A stretch of DNA of 64,000 bases from Pseudomonas silvicola (GCF_026651855.1 NZ_CP093280.1:5602501-5666500), one strand, 5' to 3'. Counted from the first letter of the stretch, positions 52,050 through 62,089 are shown. Numbers and translations are program-made. Notes: generated by a model from the letters alone, not told the origin.

Positions 52050-53459
52050 ATGAAGCGCTCCCTTCTCTTTCTGGCCCTGGCCAGCCTGGGCGCCTGCTCC
52101 GTGGGCCCGGACTTTCAGCCGCCCCACGCGCAATTGCCGGCCACCTGGCAGGACAGCGTGCAGCGCGGCTCGACCCTGAACGGCCCTGCCGACCACCAGT
52201 GGTGGCAGCAACTGGGCGACCCGCAACTGACCGCCCTGGTGGAACAGGCCACGCGCACCAATTTCGATGTGCGCACGGCCAGCAATCGCCTGGAACAGAG
52301 CCGGCTGCTGCGCCAGGTGACCGGTAGCGAACAACTGCCAGAGGTCAGTGCGACGGGTGCCTACAAGCGCGCCCGCAACAGCTCGGTCGGTGTGCTGGAC
52401 GAGTCCAACCTGGACGGCAAGGCCCCCTTCGAGCTGTGGAGCAGCGCCGTCGATGCCAGCTGGGAAGTCGACCTGTGGGGCCATGTGCGTCGCAGCGTCG
52501 AGGCGGCCGACGCCGAAGTCGAGCTGACCCAGGCCCAGCGTGATGGCGTGCTGTTGAGCATCGCGGCCGAAACGGCGACTGACTACATCCAACTGCGCGG
52601 TGTACAGGCCAAGTTGGCGGTCGCCCGGCAAAACCTGGAAATCGCCCGGCAAAGCAATCAACTGACCCAGACGCGCTTTGAAAACGGCGTGACCACCAAC
52701 CTCGACACCGCCAACTCCGCCGCCCAGGTGTCGACCATTGAAGCGGTGCTGCCGGTGCTGAGCGCTGAGCAGGACCGGCTGATCAACGCCTTGAGCTTCC
52801 TGCTGGGCCAGGCGCCACGTGCGCTGCACGCGCAGCTGATCGACCCCCGGCCCATTCCTGATCCAGCCCCCGACGTACCGGTTGGCCTGCCGTCGGAACT
52901 GGCGCAGCGACGCCCTGACATCCAGGCCAGCGAAGCCGCCCTGCACCGCGCCACCGCGGCCATCGGCGTGGCCAAGGCCGACTTCTACCCGCGCATCAGC
53001 CTGGGCGCCAGCATCGGTTCGCAAGCCCTGGATGGTTCCCATTTCGGTGACTGGAACTCCCGCACCTGGTCCTACGGCCCAAGCCTGTACCTGCCCATCT
53101 TCCAGGGCGGCCGGCTGACCGGCACCCTGGCCCTGCGCAAACGCCAGGAGCAACAGGCGGCCATCGACTACCAGCGCGTAGTGCTGGGGGCGTGGCATGA
53201 AGTCGACGATGCGATGACCGACTACTCGGCGGAAAAACAGCACTACACCGCGCTGTCCGAAGCCGTGCACCAGAACACCATTGCCCTGAGCACCGCGCGG
53301 GACCGTTACACCCAGGGTGCCGTGGACTTCATCAACGTGCTGGGCGTGCAACGGGCGCTGCTGAAAACCCAGAGTGACCTGGTGGACAGCGCCACCCAGG
53401 CCGCCCTCGACCGCGTGCGGCTGTACCGGGCGCTGGGCGGTGGTTGGCCCAAGGGCTGA
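52050..53459 (+). CDS. outer-membrane efflux factor (OprM/NodT-like lipoprotein)
   Basis: A 469-residue TolC-superfamily channel subunit. The signal peptide ends in A-S-L-G-A-C-S-V-G-P-D-F with a good lipobox, so it is lipid-anchored. Two efflux repeats follow (about 55-240 and 265-455), with L-A-Q-R-R-P-D-I and the terminal Y-R-A-L-G-G-G-W. It completes the tripartite EmrAB-type pump and is the last gene of the operon. A second, only distantly similar channel of the same family is encoded at 32067-33530. Confidence 0.93.
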   Translation: MKRSLLFLALASLGACSVGPDFQPPHAQLPATWQDSVQRGSTLNGPADHQWWQQLGDPQLTALVEQATRTNFDVRTASNRLEQSRLLRQVTGSEQLPEVSATGAYKRARNSSVGVLDESNLDGKAPFELWSSAVDASWEVDLWGHVRRSVEAADAEVELTQAQRDGVLLSIAAETATDYIQLRGVQAKLAVARQNLEIARQSNQLTQTRFENGVTTNLDTANSAAQVSTIEAVLPVLSAEQDRLINALSFLLGQAPRALHAQLIDPRPIPDPAPDVPVGLPSELAQRRPDIQASEAALHRATAAIGVAKADFYPRISLGASIGSQALDGSHFGDWNSRTWSYGPSLYLPIFQGGRLTGTLALRKRQEQQAAIDYQRVVLGAWHEVDDAMTDYSAEKQHYTALSEAVHQNTIALSTARDRYTQGAVDFINVLGVQRALLKTQSDLVDSATQAALDRVRLYRALGGGWPKG

Positions 53460-53477
53460 TCAAGGACAGGAAGCGCC

Positions 53478-53775
53478 ATGGATCTTTTCCAGGCAATGCG
53501 TGTGTTTGTCCGTGTGGTCGAGACGGGCAGCTCTACCACCGCCGCCCGTTCCCTGAACGTCTCGACCGCCCATACCTCCCGGGGTTGCAGGCAGGAGGCG
53601 CTGGTTTCGCTGCCGGCCGCCTCGACCCTGGCCAGGATGTCGCGACACCACTGCAGGTACCGGGTGCCCACTTCGCTCAGGGACTGGCTGCGCGCAGTGC
53701 GTTGCAGCGGCCGGGCCTTCACCGCCGCCCATTGACGGGCTTACCCAACCGCAAAGCCAGGTCAACACCCCCCAG
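53478..53775 (+). pseudogene. scrambled LysR regulator remnant
   Basis: The first 34 codons (53478-53579) are a normal LysR N-terminus (M-D-L-F-Q-A-M-R-V-F-V-R-V-V-E-T-G-S and S-T-A-H-T-S-R). The frame then becomes nonsense. The following DNA makes sense only on the minus strand: about 53580-53720 encodes the next LysR segment (L-Q-R-T-A-R-S, L-S-E-V-G-T-R-Y-L-Q, I-L-A-R-V-E-A-A), and at about 53715-53760 a piece of the effector domain (V-D-L-A-L-R-L-G-K). The gene was therefore broken by inversion and deletion. It lies just after the efflux operon. Confidence 0.8.
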
Positions 53776-53779
53776 ACTG

Positions 53780-55030
53780 CTAAGAAAACGCTTTTACCCC
53801 CTGCCTGATCGACTCAGCCAGGCAAGGCGCCAGCGGCAGCAGGGGCGTCAACGTAGCCTGGTACGCGTGGTAAAGGTCCGCCTTGCCTTGGTACACCTGC
53901 TCCTTGGGCCGGTTGTATTCATCCAGTTCGTTGTGCCATGACCCGTTGTCACGGTCGATCAGGTACAGGTCCAGGTAGTCCCAGAACGTCTGGTACCACT
54001 GCTCGTATTCCTGGCGCCCGGTGCGGTCCAGCAAGGCACTGGCGGCAGTGATGGCTTCGGCGTGGGCCCAGTGCACGCGGTGGCGCATGTGCGGCTTGCG
54101 GTCCCAGCCAATGGTATACACCAGCCCTGGCGCACCGTCGGCCGCCCAGCCATAGGCCACGCCCGCCTCGAACAGCTTGGCCGCGTGCTCGGCCAGCCAG
54201 TCGGGTGCTGGCACCGCTGCCCCCGCCAGCGCGGCTTCGAGCTTGAGCAACAGGTGCGCCCATTCGACGAAATGGCCCGGTGTCATTCCGTAGGGGCGCA
54301 GGTCGTGATCAGGCTGGTCGTGGTGATAGTCGTGGAGGATGCGCCACTGACGGTCGAAATGCTCCACCACGCAGAAGTCGTGGGCCGAGGCGATCTGGTG
54401 AATGAAACGCTCGCAGATGCGCAAGGCCCGCGTGCGCCACACGGGCTGGTCAAGGGCGTCAGCGATGGTCATGAACGCTTCGACGCTGTGCATGTTGCTA
54501 TTGGCGCCGCGGTAGTCTTCCTCGTCGGACCAGTCGAGGGCAAAGCTGTCGCGCTGCACGCCTTCCTCCTGCGACCAGAAATGCCGCTCGATGATCGCGG
54601 TGACATCGCTCAGCAACTCGCGCGCACCGGGGCGGCCGGCAATGGTCGCGGTGGCCGCGGCCAAGGCGACGAAGGCGTGGGCATACGCCATCTTGCGCCC
54701 ACTGCCATCGTCCCAGCCGCCATGGGCGTGGTCCTTGAGCGGGCCCGCCAGGGCCTTGAGGCCATGATCCACCAGCGGTGTCGAGCCTGGCAGGCCTTGC
54801 AACGCGGCCAAGGCATAAGCGTGGGTCATGCGTGCGGTGATGATCACCTGTGCCTGGGCATGGGCGGGCAATTCACCAAGGGTATCCAGCGCGGCAAAGC
54901 CATCGGGCACCACACTGTGCTTGGAGAAATCCAGCAGTCGCTGGCCTTGCTGCTCCAGCCAACGGCGATGGCGGGCGCTGACGCGCCAGCCTTCGGTGGC
55001 CGCATTCGACAACGCGCCATGGTCAGCCAT
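53780..55030 (-). CDS. AGE family aldose-ketose isomerase (YihS/mannose isomerase-like)
   Basis: A 416-residue (alpha/alpha)6-barrel protein of the N-acylglucosamine 2-epimerase superfamily. It matches E. coli YihS by eye: R-W-L-E-Q, S-V-V-P-x-G-F, I-T-A-R-M-x-H-x-Y, G-G-W, G-A-N-S-N-M-H-S-V-E-A-F, T-P-G-H-F-V-E-W-A and R-V-H-W-A-H-A-E-A, with the catalytic His residues in M-H-S and T-P-G-H. Such enzymes interconvert mannose/fructose or sulfoquinovose/sulfofructose. No sulfoquinovose genes are near, so mannose or a related sugar is more likely. It overlaps the upstream SDR gene by 8 bp. Confidence 0.88.
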   Translation of the reverse strand: MADHGALSNAATEGWRVSARHRRWLEQQGQRLLDFSKHSVVPDGFAALDTLGELPAHAQAQVIITARMTHAYALAALQGLPGSTPLVDHGLKALAGPLKDHAHGGWDDGSGRKMAYAHAFVALAAATATIAGRPGARELLSDVTAIIERHFWSQEEGVQRDSFALDWSDEEDYRGANSNMHSVEAFMTIADALDQPVWRTRALRICERFIHQIASAHDFCVVEHFDRQWRILHDYHHDQPDHDLRPYGMTPGHFVEWAHLLLKLEAALAGAAVPAPDWLAEHAAKLFEAGVAYGWAADGAPGLVYTIGWDRKPHMRHRVHWAHAEAITAASALLDRTGRQEYEQWYQTFWDYLDLYLIDRDNGSWHNELDEYNRPKEQVYQGKADLYHAYQATLTPLLPLAPCLAESIRQGVKAFS

Positions 55031-55895
55031 TGACGATCATCCCGCCGTTGACGTGGAGAGTCTGGCCCGTGACATAGGACGAGTCATCGCTGGCCAGGTA
55101 GACATAAGCGGCGCCCAGCTCCGAGGGATGGCCCATGCGCCCCATGGCCGTGTTGTCGCCCAGGTGTGGCACCTGCTCGGCAGGCCACCCCTGAGGCTGA
55201 ATCGGCGTCCAGATGGGCCCGGGGGCCACCTCGTTGACGCGGATGCCCTGCTCGGCCACCTGCAACGCCAGCGCTCGGGTGAAGCCTGCCAACGCCGCCT
55301 TGGTGGCGGAATAGGCGGTGACCACGCGCGCGCCGGCAAAGGCATTGACGCTGGTGGTCTGGATGATCGAAGCACCGGCACTCATGTGCTTCAGCGCCGC
55401 GCGGGTCAGGTAAAACGCACCGTGCACGTTGACGTTGAAGTGGCGCAGCCAGGATTCGTCCGTGGTGTCGGTGAAGTCCTCTTCACCCTGCATGTGGGCC
55501 GCGTTGTTGACCAGGATGTCGATGCCGCCGAACGTCGCCACCACCTGTTCAATGGCCGCGTCGCACACCGCCCGCTCGGCGATGTCACCCGCGATAGCAA
55601 GCGCCCTCACCCCCTCGGCTTCGATCAGGCGCACGGCATCGTCGGCGTCCTCCTGCTCCACGGGCAGGTAGAGGATCGCCACGTCCGCGCCCTCGCGAGC
55701 GAAATGCAGCGCCGCGGCACGGCCGATGCCACTGTCACCGCCTGTGACCAGCGCCCGCTTGCCCTTGAGCTTGCCCGAGCCCTTGTAGTCCGGGCGAATG
55801 TGCTCGGCAGCGGGTTTCAGCGCCCGTTCCGAGCCGGGGCTGCGGTCCTGATGCTGCGGGGCGATGGTGTGGCGGTCGGGTGAGTAAGTCATCAT
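55023..55895 (-). CDS. SDR family oxidoreductase, YghA/YhdF-like
   Basis: A 290-residue extended-N-terminus SDR. About 45 residues precede the Rossmann motif T-G-G-D-S-G-I-G, as in YghA-type proteins. The rest is classical: V-N-N-A-A, catalytic Ser in T-T-S-V-N-A-F and Y-S-A-T-K, then V-A-P-G-P-I-W-T-P. Relatives reduce aldehydes or oxidise sugars and are often stress-induced. GGGAGA precedes two consecutive ATGs (55895, 55892); either could start it. It shares an operon with the AGE isomerase and has its own promoter-like inverted repeat upstream. Confidence 0.88.
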   Translation of the reverse strand: MMTYSPDRHTIAPQHQDRSPGSERALKPAAEHIRPDYKGSGKLKGKRALVTGGDSGIGRAAALHFAREGADVAILYLPVEQEDADDAVRLIEAEGVRALAIAGDIAERAVCDAAIEQVVATFGGIDILVNNAAHMQGEEDFTDTTDESWLRHFNVNVHGAFYLTRAALKHMSAGASIIQTTSVNAFAGARVVTAYSATKAALAGFTRALALQVAEQGIRVNEVAPGPIWTPIQPQGWPAEQVPHLGDNTAMGRMGHPSELGAAYVYLASDDSSYVTGQTLHVNGGMIVNG

Positions 55896-55909
55896 GGATC
55901 TCCCTGGCT

Positions 55910-55941
55910 AGTTGAATCGTTTCAGCACGGTATATTCAACT
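55910..55941. promoter_or_regulatory. inverted repeat upstream of the SDR-isomerase pair
   Basis: AGTTGAAT (55910-55917) and ATTCAACT (55934-55941) are perfect 8-base arms separated by 16 bp, 15-46 bp before the SDR start. The spacing of about one and a half turns with AT-rich arms fits a dimeric repressor site over the promoter. The regulator is not identified. Confidence 0.5.
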
Positions 55942-55986
55942 GACTGGGGTCGGGCGCGAGCGTTCCATTGAATTGAAGCCGCGCGC

Positions 55987-57285
55987 TCACAGGGCGAAGC
56001 GCTCGAACCGGTAAGGCGTCGGATCAATGATAGGGGCATGGCCACTGACCAGGTCCGCCGCCAGGTGCCCCGCCGCTGGAGAGGTGCCGAAACCGTGACC
56101 GGAAAAGCCAGTTGCCAGGGTCAGTCCCGGAATCTGCGCCACCGGCCCGATCACCGGATTTGAATCCGGGGTCACGTCGATGGTACCGGCCCAACTCTGG
56201 GCCACCCGTGCTTGCGCGAACGCCGGCCAGGCGGCCTTGAGGTTGTTCAGGGCGTCGTTGTTCAGCCGTTCATTGGCACACGGGTCCTGCACCCGCACGC
56301 GCTCGAAGGGGCTCACCCGGTCGGCTTTCCAACGCCGGGCCAGGCCCAGGTCCTTGAGAAAATGGCGGCCCAGGGAAATGTTCAGGAAGTCGCGCTGAGC
56401 CCGTAGTTGCGGCAGGTATTGCGTACCGAGCAACAGGTGGTCCAGCGTGAGGAAGGCATCCAGCTTGCCGCGCTGGGTGATGATGAAACCACCGTCCTTG
56501 TGTTTGCGAAAAGAGAAGTCCGGTGCCCCCACGGCGATATCGGTCGGCCCCTCCATCGGTTGGGTGCGCAAGACCGAGCACGTCAACGGCAGCGTTGGCA
56601 GTGATACACCGTGGTTGCCCAGGAAGCGGCGCGACCACAACCCGCCCGCCAACACCACCTGCTCACAGCGGATTTCACCGTGTTCGGTGACTACCCCGCA
56701 GACGTTGCCTGCCGCCAGTTGCAACGTACGCACGGCGCACTGCTCGACGATCACCACGCCTTTGGCCATCGCCGCGCGGGCGATGGCGCTGCTGGCCAGG
56801 GTCGGTTCGGCGCGGGCGTCCGACGCGGTGTAGATGCCCCCTGCCCACTTCCCTCGCCCGCCCGGCACCAGGGCGTCGATCGCGCGCTTGCCCAGCAGGC
56901 GCGAATCCAGTGACAGGTGCGCCACCGACTGCAACCAGCCAGCGTGCATGGCCATCTGTGCCTCGGTACGTGCCACGAACATGATGCCGGCCTGGCGGTA
57001 GCCGACATCACTGCCGACCCGTTCCGGCATCCGCGCCCACAGCCGATCAGCCGCCAGCGCCAGGGGGATATCCTCGGCGTGGCGGCTGGTCTTGCGCACC
57101 CAGCCCAGGTTGCGCGATGACTGCTCGCCGGCGATACGGCCCTTCTCCAGCACCACCACAGGGATGTTGCGTTCAGCCAGGGTGAGGGCGGCGGTCAAAC
57201 CGATGATACCGCCGCCGATGATCACCACCGAGGTGGTGGCAGGCAGTGGCGCGGACGTGTGCACAGGCTCGATGGTGGGGGCCAT
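55987..57285 (-). CDS. FAD-dependent amine/amino acid oxidoreductase (DAO fold)
   Basis: A 432-residue flavoprotein of the DadA/LAAD group. FAD binds at I-I-G-G-G-I-I-G (22-29), followed by L-E-K-G-R-I-A-G-E-Q-S-S-R-N-L-G-W; the C-terminal G-H-G-F-G-T-S-P-A-A-G-H closes the FAD site. It has no Tat signal and lacks the LAAD insertion, so it is a soluble relative of the deaminase at 24630. It follows ridA (39 bp) and the OCD-like gene on the same strand. I infer that it oxidises an amine or amino acid to an imine that RidA hydrolyses. The ribosome site before ATG 57285 is weak. Confidence 0.87.
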   Translation of the reverse strand: MAPTIEPVHTSAPLPATTSVVIIGGGIIGLTAALTLAERNIPVVVLEKGRIAGEQSSRNLGWVRKTSRHAEDIPLALAADRLWARMPERVGSDVGYRQAGIMFVARTEAQMAMHAGWLQSVAHLSLDSRLLGKRAIDALVPGGRGKWAGGIYTASDARAEPTLASSAIARAAMAKGVVIVEQCAVRTLQLAAGNVCGVVTEHGEIRCEQVVLAGGLWSRRFLGNHGVSLPTLPLTCSVLRTQPMEGPTDIAVGAPDFSFRKHKDGGFIITQRGKLDAFLTLDHLLLGTQYLPQLRAQRDFLNISLGRHFLKDLGLARRWKADRVSPFERVRVQDPCANERLNNDALNNLKAAWPAFAQARVAQSWAGTIDVTPDSNPVIGPVAQIPGLTLATGFSGHGFGTSPAAGHLAADLVSGHAPIIDPTPYRFERFAL

Positions 57286-57324
57286 ATCAGGGACTCGTTG
57301 GGCGAAGGGAGAAAACCGTGGGCG

Positions 57325-57747
57325 TTACTGGCCCAGGGTGAGGGTCTGCACAGTGGCGCGCGAGGCACCGCGGTAGGCCGTGACCTCCAGCTCCACCTTG
57401 TAGACCGTGGAACCCAATGGGGGGCAGGTGGCGGTGCAGGCCGGGTCGATACCGCGGAACTTGACGCCGATCAGTTCCATCACCGCGGGCACATCCTCGG
57501 GGTTCTGGATGAATACCCGCGAACACACCACGTCCGCCAGGCTGGCGTCCACCGCTGCCAAGGCCGCCTCGATGTTGGCGAACACCTGGTGGGCCTGTTC
57601 CAGCACGTCCTCGGGAATCAGCTTGGTGTGGGGGTTGCGGCCGGCGGTGTTGGAAACGTAGATCCAGTTGTCCACGGCCACCAGGCGCGAGTAGCTGGCC
57701 TTTTCTTCGAACACGGAACCGCTCTTGAGCTTGATGATGTCAGTCAT
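57325..57747 (-). CDS. RidA family protein
   Basis: A 140-residue member of the RidA/YjgF/UK114 family of imine/enamine hydrolases. Typical elements: Y-V-S-N-T-A-G, Q-A-H-Q-V-F-A-N-I-E-A-A-L, V-V-C-S-R-V-F-I (Arg of the active site) and the C-terminal V-E-L-E-V-T-A. The position between an FAD oxidoreductase and an ornithine-cyclodeaminase-like gene suggests it hydrolyses the imine made by the oxidase. The start at 57747 excludes a longer reading without ribosome site. Confidence 0.9.
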   Translation of the reverse strand: MTDIIKLKSGSVFEEKASYSRLVAVDNWIYVSNTAGRNPHTKLIPEDVLEQAHQVFANIEAALAAVDASLADVVCSRVFIQNPEDVPAVMELIGVKFRGIDPACTATCPPLGSTVYKVELEVTAYRGASRATVQTLTLGQ

Positions 57748-57801
57748 GGGTGTTGCCTTTTCAGGGGTAAGAGAAGAAGCAGAGCGGCCTGTGGGCACGC
57801 A

Positions 57802-58941
57802 TCAGCTCAGCACCGGGGTTTCCCACAGGTTCAGTTTCACGCCGATGCCCTGTTCCAGTGCCTTGCGGTACACAACGGTGCCCCAGGCCACGTCTTCCAC
57901 CGGCATGCCCCCCACCGACATGATGATGATTTCCTCGTCGTTACGCCGGCCCGGTCCGTCGCCGGCGATGATCTTGCCGATGTCTTCAAGGTTCTCGGGG
58001 CGCAACGTGCCTTCGGCGATCATGTCCATGAAGCGCACGCCAATCACGGGCACGCAGTGGTGCGCAGGCTTGGGTAGCTCCTCGTACCAGGCTTGGTAGA
58101 GGCCGGTGTTATCCAGCACCTTGCGCACGTCTGGCTGTTCCATGGCTGCGTCCAGGCGGCAGGAAGCGGGCATGGCCAGGAAGGCGCCGGGCTTGACCCA
58201 CTCGCGCTTGACGATGGGGTAGGCAGTGGGGTCGCCCACGGCCCCGGAGCTACAATAAGTAACAAGGTCGGAGCCGCGTACCACGTCCTCCAGCGTATCG
58301 ACGACCTGCACCGTGGTGACTTGCGGGTAGGTGACCTTCACCCAGGTGATGAAATCGTCGAGGCTTTTCTGGCCACGGCCCTTGACCTTGATGGTATCGA
58401 TCAGCGGGCACACGGCGATGAACGCTGCGACGGTGGTCTTGCCCATTACGCCAGGGCCCAGCAGGCCGATGACTTTCGAGTCTTTGCGCGCCAGGTGGCG
58501 CGCACCCACGCCGGGAATGGCCCCGGTGCGATAGGCTGACAACAGGTTGGCCGACATGTGCGCCAGGGGCGCGCCGGTGTCCGGGTCGTTGAGGGTGAAC
58601 ATCAGGATCGAACGCGGCAGCCCTTTCTCGCGGTTGGCGACGTTGGAGCCGTACCACTTGACGCCCGCCGTGCAGAAGCTGCCGCCCAGGTAGGCCGGCA
58701 TTGCCATCATGCGGCGGTCCGCGGTGGGCTTGGGCATGTTGGGGAAGGGTGAGTCCTGCGGGAAGGTCACCATGGCGCCATGGGAGTCGTTGTTCGGCCC
58801 GGCCATGCGGTAATCGCCCTGATACAACAGGCCGAACATGTCTTCCATGGTGTCGACGCAGGCCGGCATGTCGGTGACGCCGGCACGAATCATGTCCTGC
58901 TCGGACAAGTAGATGAAATCGATCCTGGTAGTAGTGGACAT
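57802..58941 (-). CDS. ornithine cyclodeaminase / mu-crystallin family protein
   Basis: A 379-residue NAD(P)-binding protein of the OCD/mu-crystallin family. The Rossmann segment G-L-L-G-P-G-V-M-G-K-T near 165 binds the cofactor; upstream lie K-W-Y-G-S-N and the loop L-S-A-Y-R-T-G-A. The family includes ornithine cyclodeaminase, imine reductases and lysine/arginine-like dehydrogenases. I recall database entries naming close relatives tyramine oxidase subunit B, which fits the nearby 4-hydroxyphenylacetate hydroxylase but is not proof. First gene of the OCD-ridA-FAD operon; AGGTGA precedes ATG 58941. Confidence 0.82.
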   Translation of the reverse strand: MSTTTRIDFIYLSEQDMIRAGVTDMPACVDTMEDMFGLLYQGDYRMAGPNNDSHGAMVTFPQDSPFPNMPKPTADRRMMAMPAYLGGSFCTAGVKWYGSNVANREKGLPRSILMFTLNDPDTGAPLAHMSANLLSAYRTGAIPGVGARHLARKDSKVIGLLGPGVMGKTTVAAFIAVCPLIDTIKVKGRGQKSLDDFITWVKVTYPQVTTVQVVDTLEDVVRGSDLVTYCSSGAVGDPTAYPIVKREWVKPGAFLAMPASCRLDAAMEQPDVRKVLDNTGLYQAWYEELPKPAHHCVPVIGVRFMDMIAEGTLRPENLEDIGKIIAGDGPGRRNDEEIIIMSVGGMPVEDVAWGTVVYRKALEQGIGVKLNLWETPVLS

Positions 58942-58962
58942 TGCTTTTCTCACCTTTTAGAC

Positions 58963-58972
58963 CGTTGCAACG
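58963..58972. promoter_or_regulatory. palindrome in the OCD/AraC divergent promoter
   Basis: CGTTGCAACG is a perfect 10-base palindrome 22 bp before the OCD-like start. Direct TGTCG half-sites occur further toward the AraC gene (near 59012 and 59040). Either could be the AraC site; the evidence is by position only. Confidence 0.35.
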
Positions 58973-59116
58973 CAAGGGTTAGCCTTGATTCCGAGGTGAG
59001 TATCCGCAGGTGTCGACGGGGGGTATTGTAAATTTCGGACATGTCGGCACGGGTGTTACCGGCGCGATTCTTGCTTCTGGAAAAGCACGTAAAAGCAGCC
59101 ACTTGCAGGTTCGCCC

Positions 59117-59944
59117 ATGTCCGCTTCCACCCGCCTGGCCCAGCCTCGCTCCGCGTATGCGCAGCCCTGGTTCGTGCTCAATTCGTCGCGCTACGCGGTG
59201 ACGGCGTCGGCGCACCCCGCCGTTGCCCATTTCTATGCGTTCGATGTGGCGCACACGGCCGAGGCGCTGGTGGCGGTGCCAGACGGGTGTGTCGACATCA
59301 TCTTCGACTGCGACGCCACCGCGCCCACCGCACGCATCTGCGGCACACCGTTGCAGGCGCAGCCGGTGACGATGCAACGCAACCACCACTACTTCGGCGT
59401 GCGCTTCACGCCGGGCGTCATACCCGGGTTCATCAACGTGCTCGCCGAGGAACTGACCGAGCACGAACTGGACCTGCTGGAAGCGACGCCCTTCGCGCGC
59501 GGGATCTTCGAACGCATCGTGCAGAGCCAAGCCCTGGGCGAGCAGATCAGCCTGTTCACGGACCACCTGGCACCGAGCCTGATGGGCAGAACGTCCCAGG
59601 TGACGGCCATGGTGATCGAGAAAGCCCTGCAACGCCGCGGGGACATTCGCGTGCAGGAACTGGAAGCGCTGAGCGGCTATACCAGCCGCACCATCCACCG
59701 GCTATTCAGCCAGGACACCGGCATGAGCCCCAAGACCTTCTGCCGAATCATCCGCTGCCAGGCGGCACTGGATGCCCTGGGGGCGGTACGGGAAACGGCG
59801 TATTGCGACCTGGCGCTGGAGCTGGGGTTCACCGACCAGTCGCATTTCCTGCGGGACTTCAAGCGGCTGGTAAGCGCCACGCCGCATGAATATCGGCGGC
59901 GGGTGGAGGGTGGGGGGTATGCGGGGCGGATTACGTTTGGGTGA
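59117..59944 (+). CDS. AraC family regulator
   Basis: A 275-residue AraC/XylS regulator with an N-terminal ligand domain (V-P-D-G-C-V-D-I-I-F near 57, of the DUF6597 type) and two C-terminal HTH motifs (I-R-V-Q-E-L-E-A-L-S-G-Y-T-S-R-T-I-H-R-L-F and A-L-E-L-G-F-T-D-Q-S-H-F-L-R-D-F). It diverges from the OCD-ridA-FAD operon and probably activates it. The start at 59117 gives M-S-A-S-T-R; the frame in 59041 is another one and not coding. Confidence 0.9.
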   Translation: MSASTRLAQPRSAYAQPWFVLNSSRYAVTASAHPAVAHFYAFDVAHTAEALVAVPDGCVDIIFDCDATAPTARICGTPLQAQPVTMQRNHHYFGVRFTPGVIPGFINVLAEELTEHELDLLEATPFARGIFERIVQSQALGEQISLFTDHLAPSLMGRTSQVTAMVIEKALQRRGDIRVQELEALSGYTSRTIHRLFSQDTGMSPKTFCRIIRCQAALDALGAVRETAYCDLALELGFTDQSHFLRDFKRLVSATPHEYRRRVEGGGYAGRITFG

Positions 59945-60053
59945 GGGGGGTTGACTGTGGGCTTGACCGCGCTCGATCTCGAGAGCGCCAGAAAACCCAC
60001 AGCCCTGCACCTGGCCGCCCTGACACGACCTGACGCCATGCGCCGACTAGCCC

Positions 60054-61792
<1,739 letters not shown>

Positions 61793-61920
61793 GGTTCCAC
61801 TCTGTTTATTATTGGGGGAGGACCAAGACCTGGCGCTGCGCTGCAACACATCGCAGGCAACACAGCCGGCGCAGGTTCGTTCATGAATGCCATTTGAGTA
61901 TGGGAGGGCCACGGTGCCGC

Positions 61921-62026
61921 GAAAATGCACGTTCCGGATTGCCGATTGCACTTTTCATGGCCCGGTGAAAAAGCGCGCGATCGGCCATGTGAAAAGTGCA
62001 AGCGGTTCTGTGCAAAGTGCATTTTC
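61921..62026. promoter_or_regulatory. nested inverted repeats between hydroxylase and permease genes
   Basis: Outer arms GAAAATGCAC (61921-61930) and GTGCATTTTC (62017-62026) are exact complements. Inner arms TTGCACTTTTCATGGCC (61946-61962) and GGCCATGTGAAAAGTGCAA (61983-62001) match except for a 2-base insertion. All four copies share the core GTGCA next to an A/T tract. The layout fits a multi-site operator shared by the divergent 4-HPA genes. Confidence 0.7.
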
Positions 62027-62089
62027 CCCCCTCGCCCCCGCCCCGCATGATCAGGCCATCAACAAAAACAACAAATGGAACCTGCCCTC

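Noticed and set aside
53306-53722. Possible minus-strand gene after the outer-membrane factor gene
   Set aside because: Only its first part resembles LysR; it is the inverted fragment of the broken regulator and then runs antisense into the channel gene.
53780-55030. Sulfoquinovose catabolism (yihS) locus
   Set aside because: The isomerase looks like YihS, but no sulfofructose kinase, aldolase, sulfoquinovosidase or transporter is nearby.
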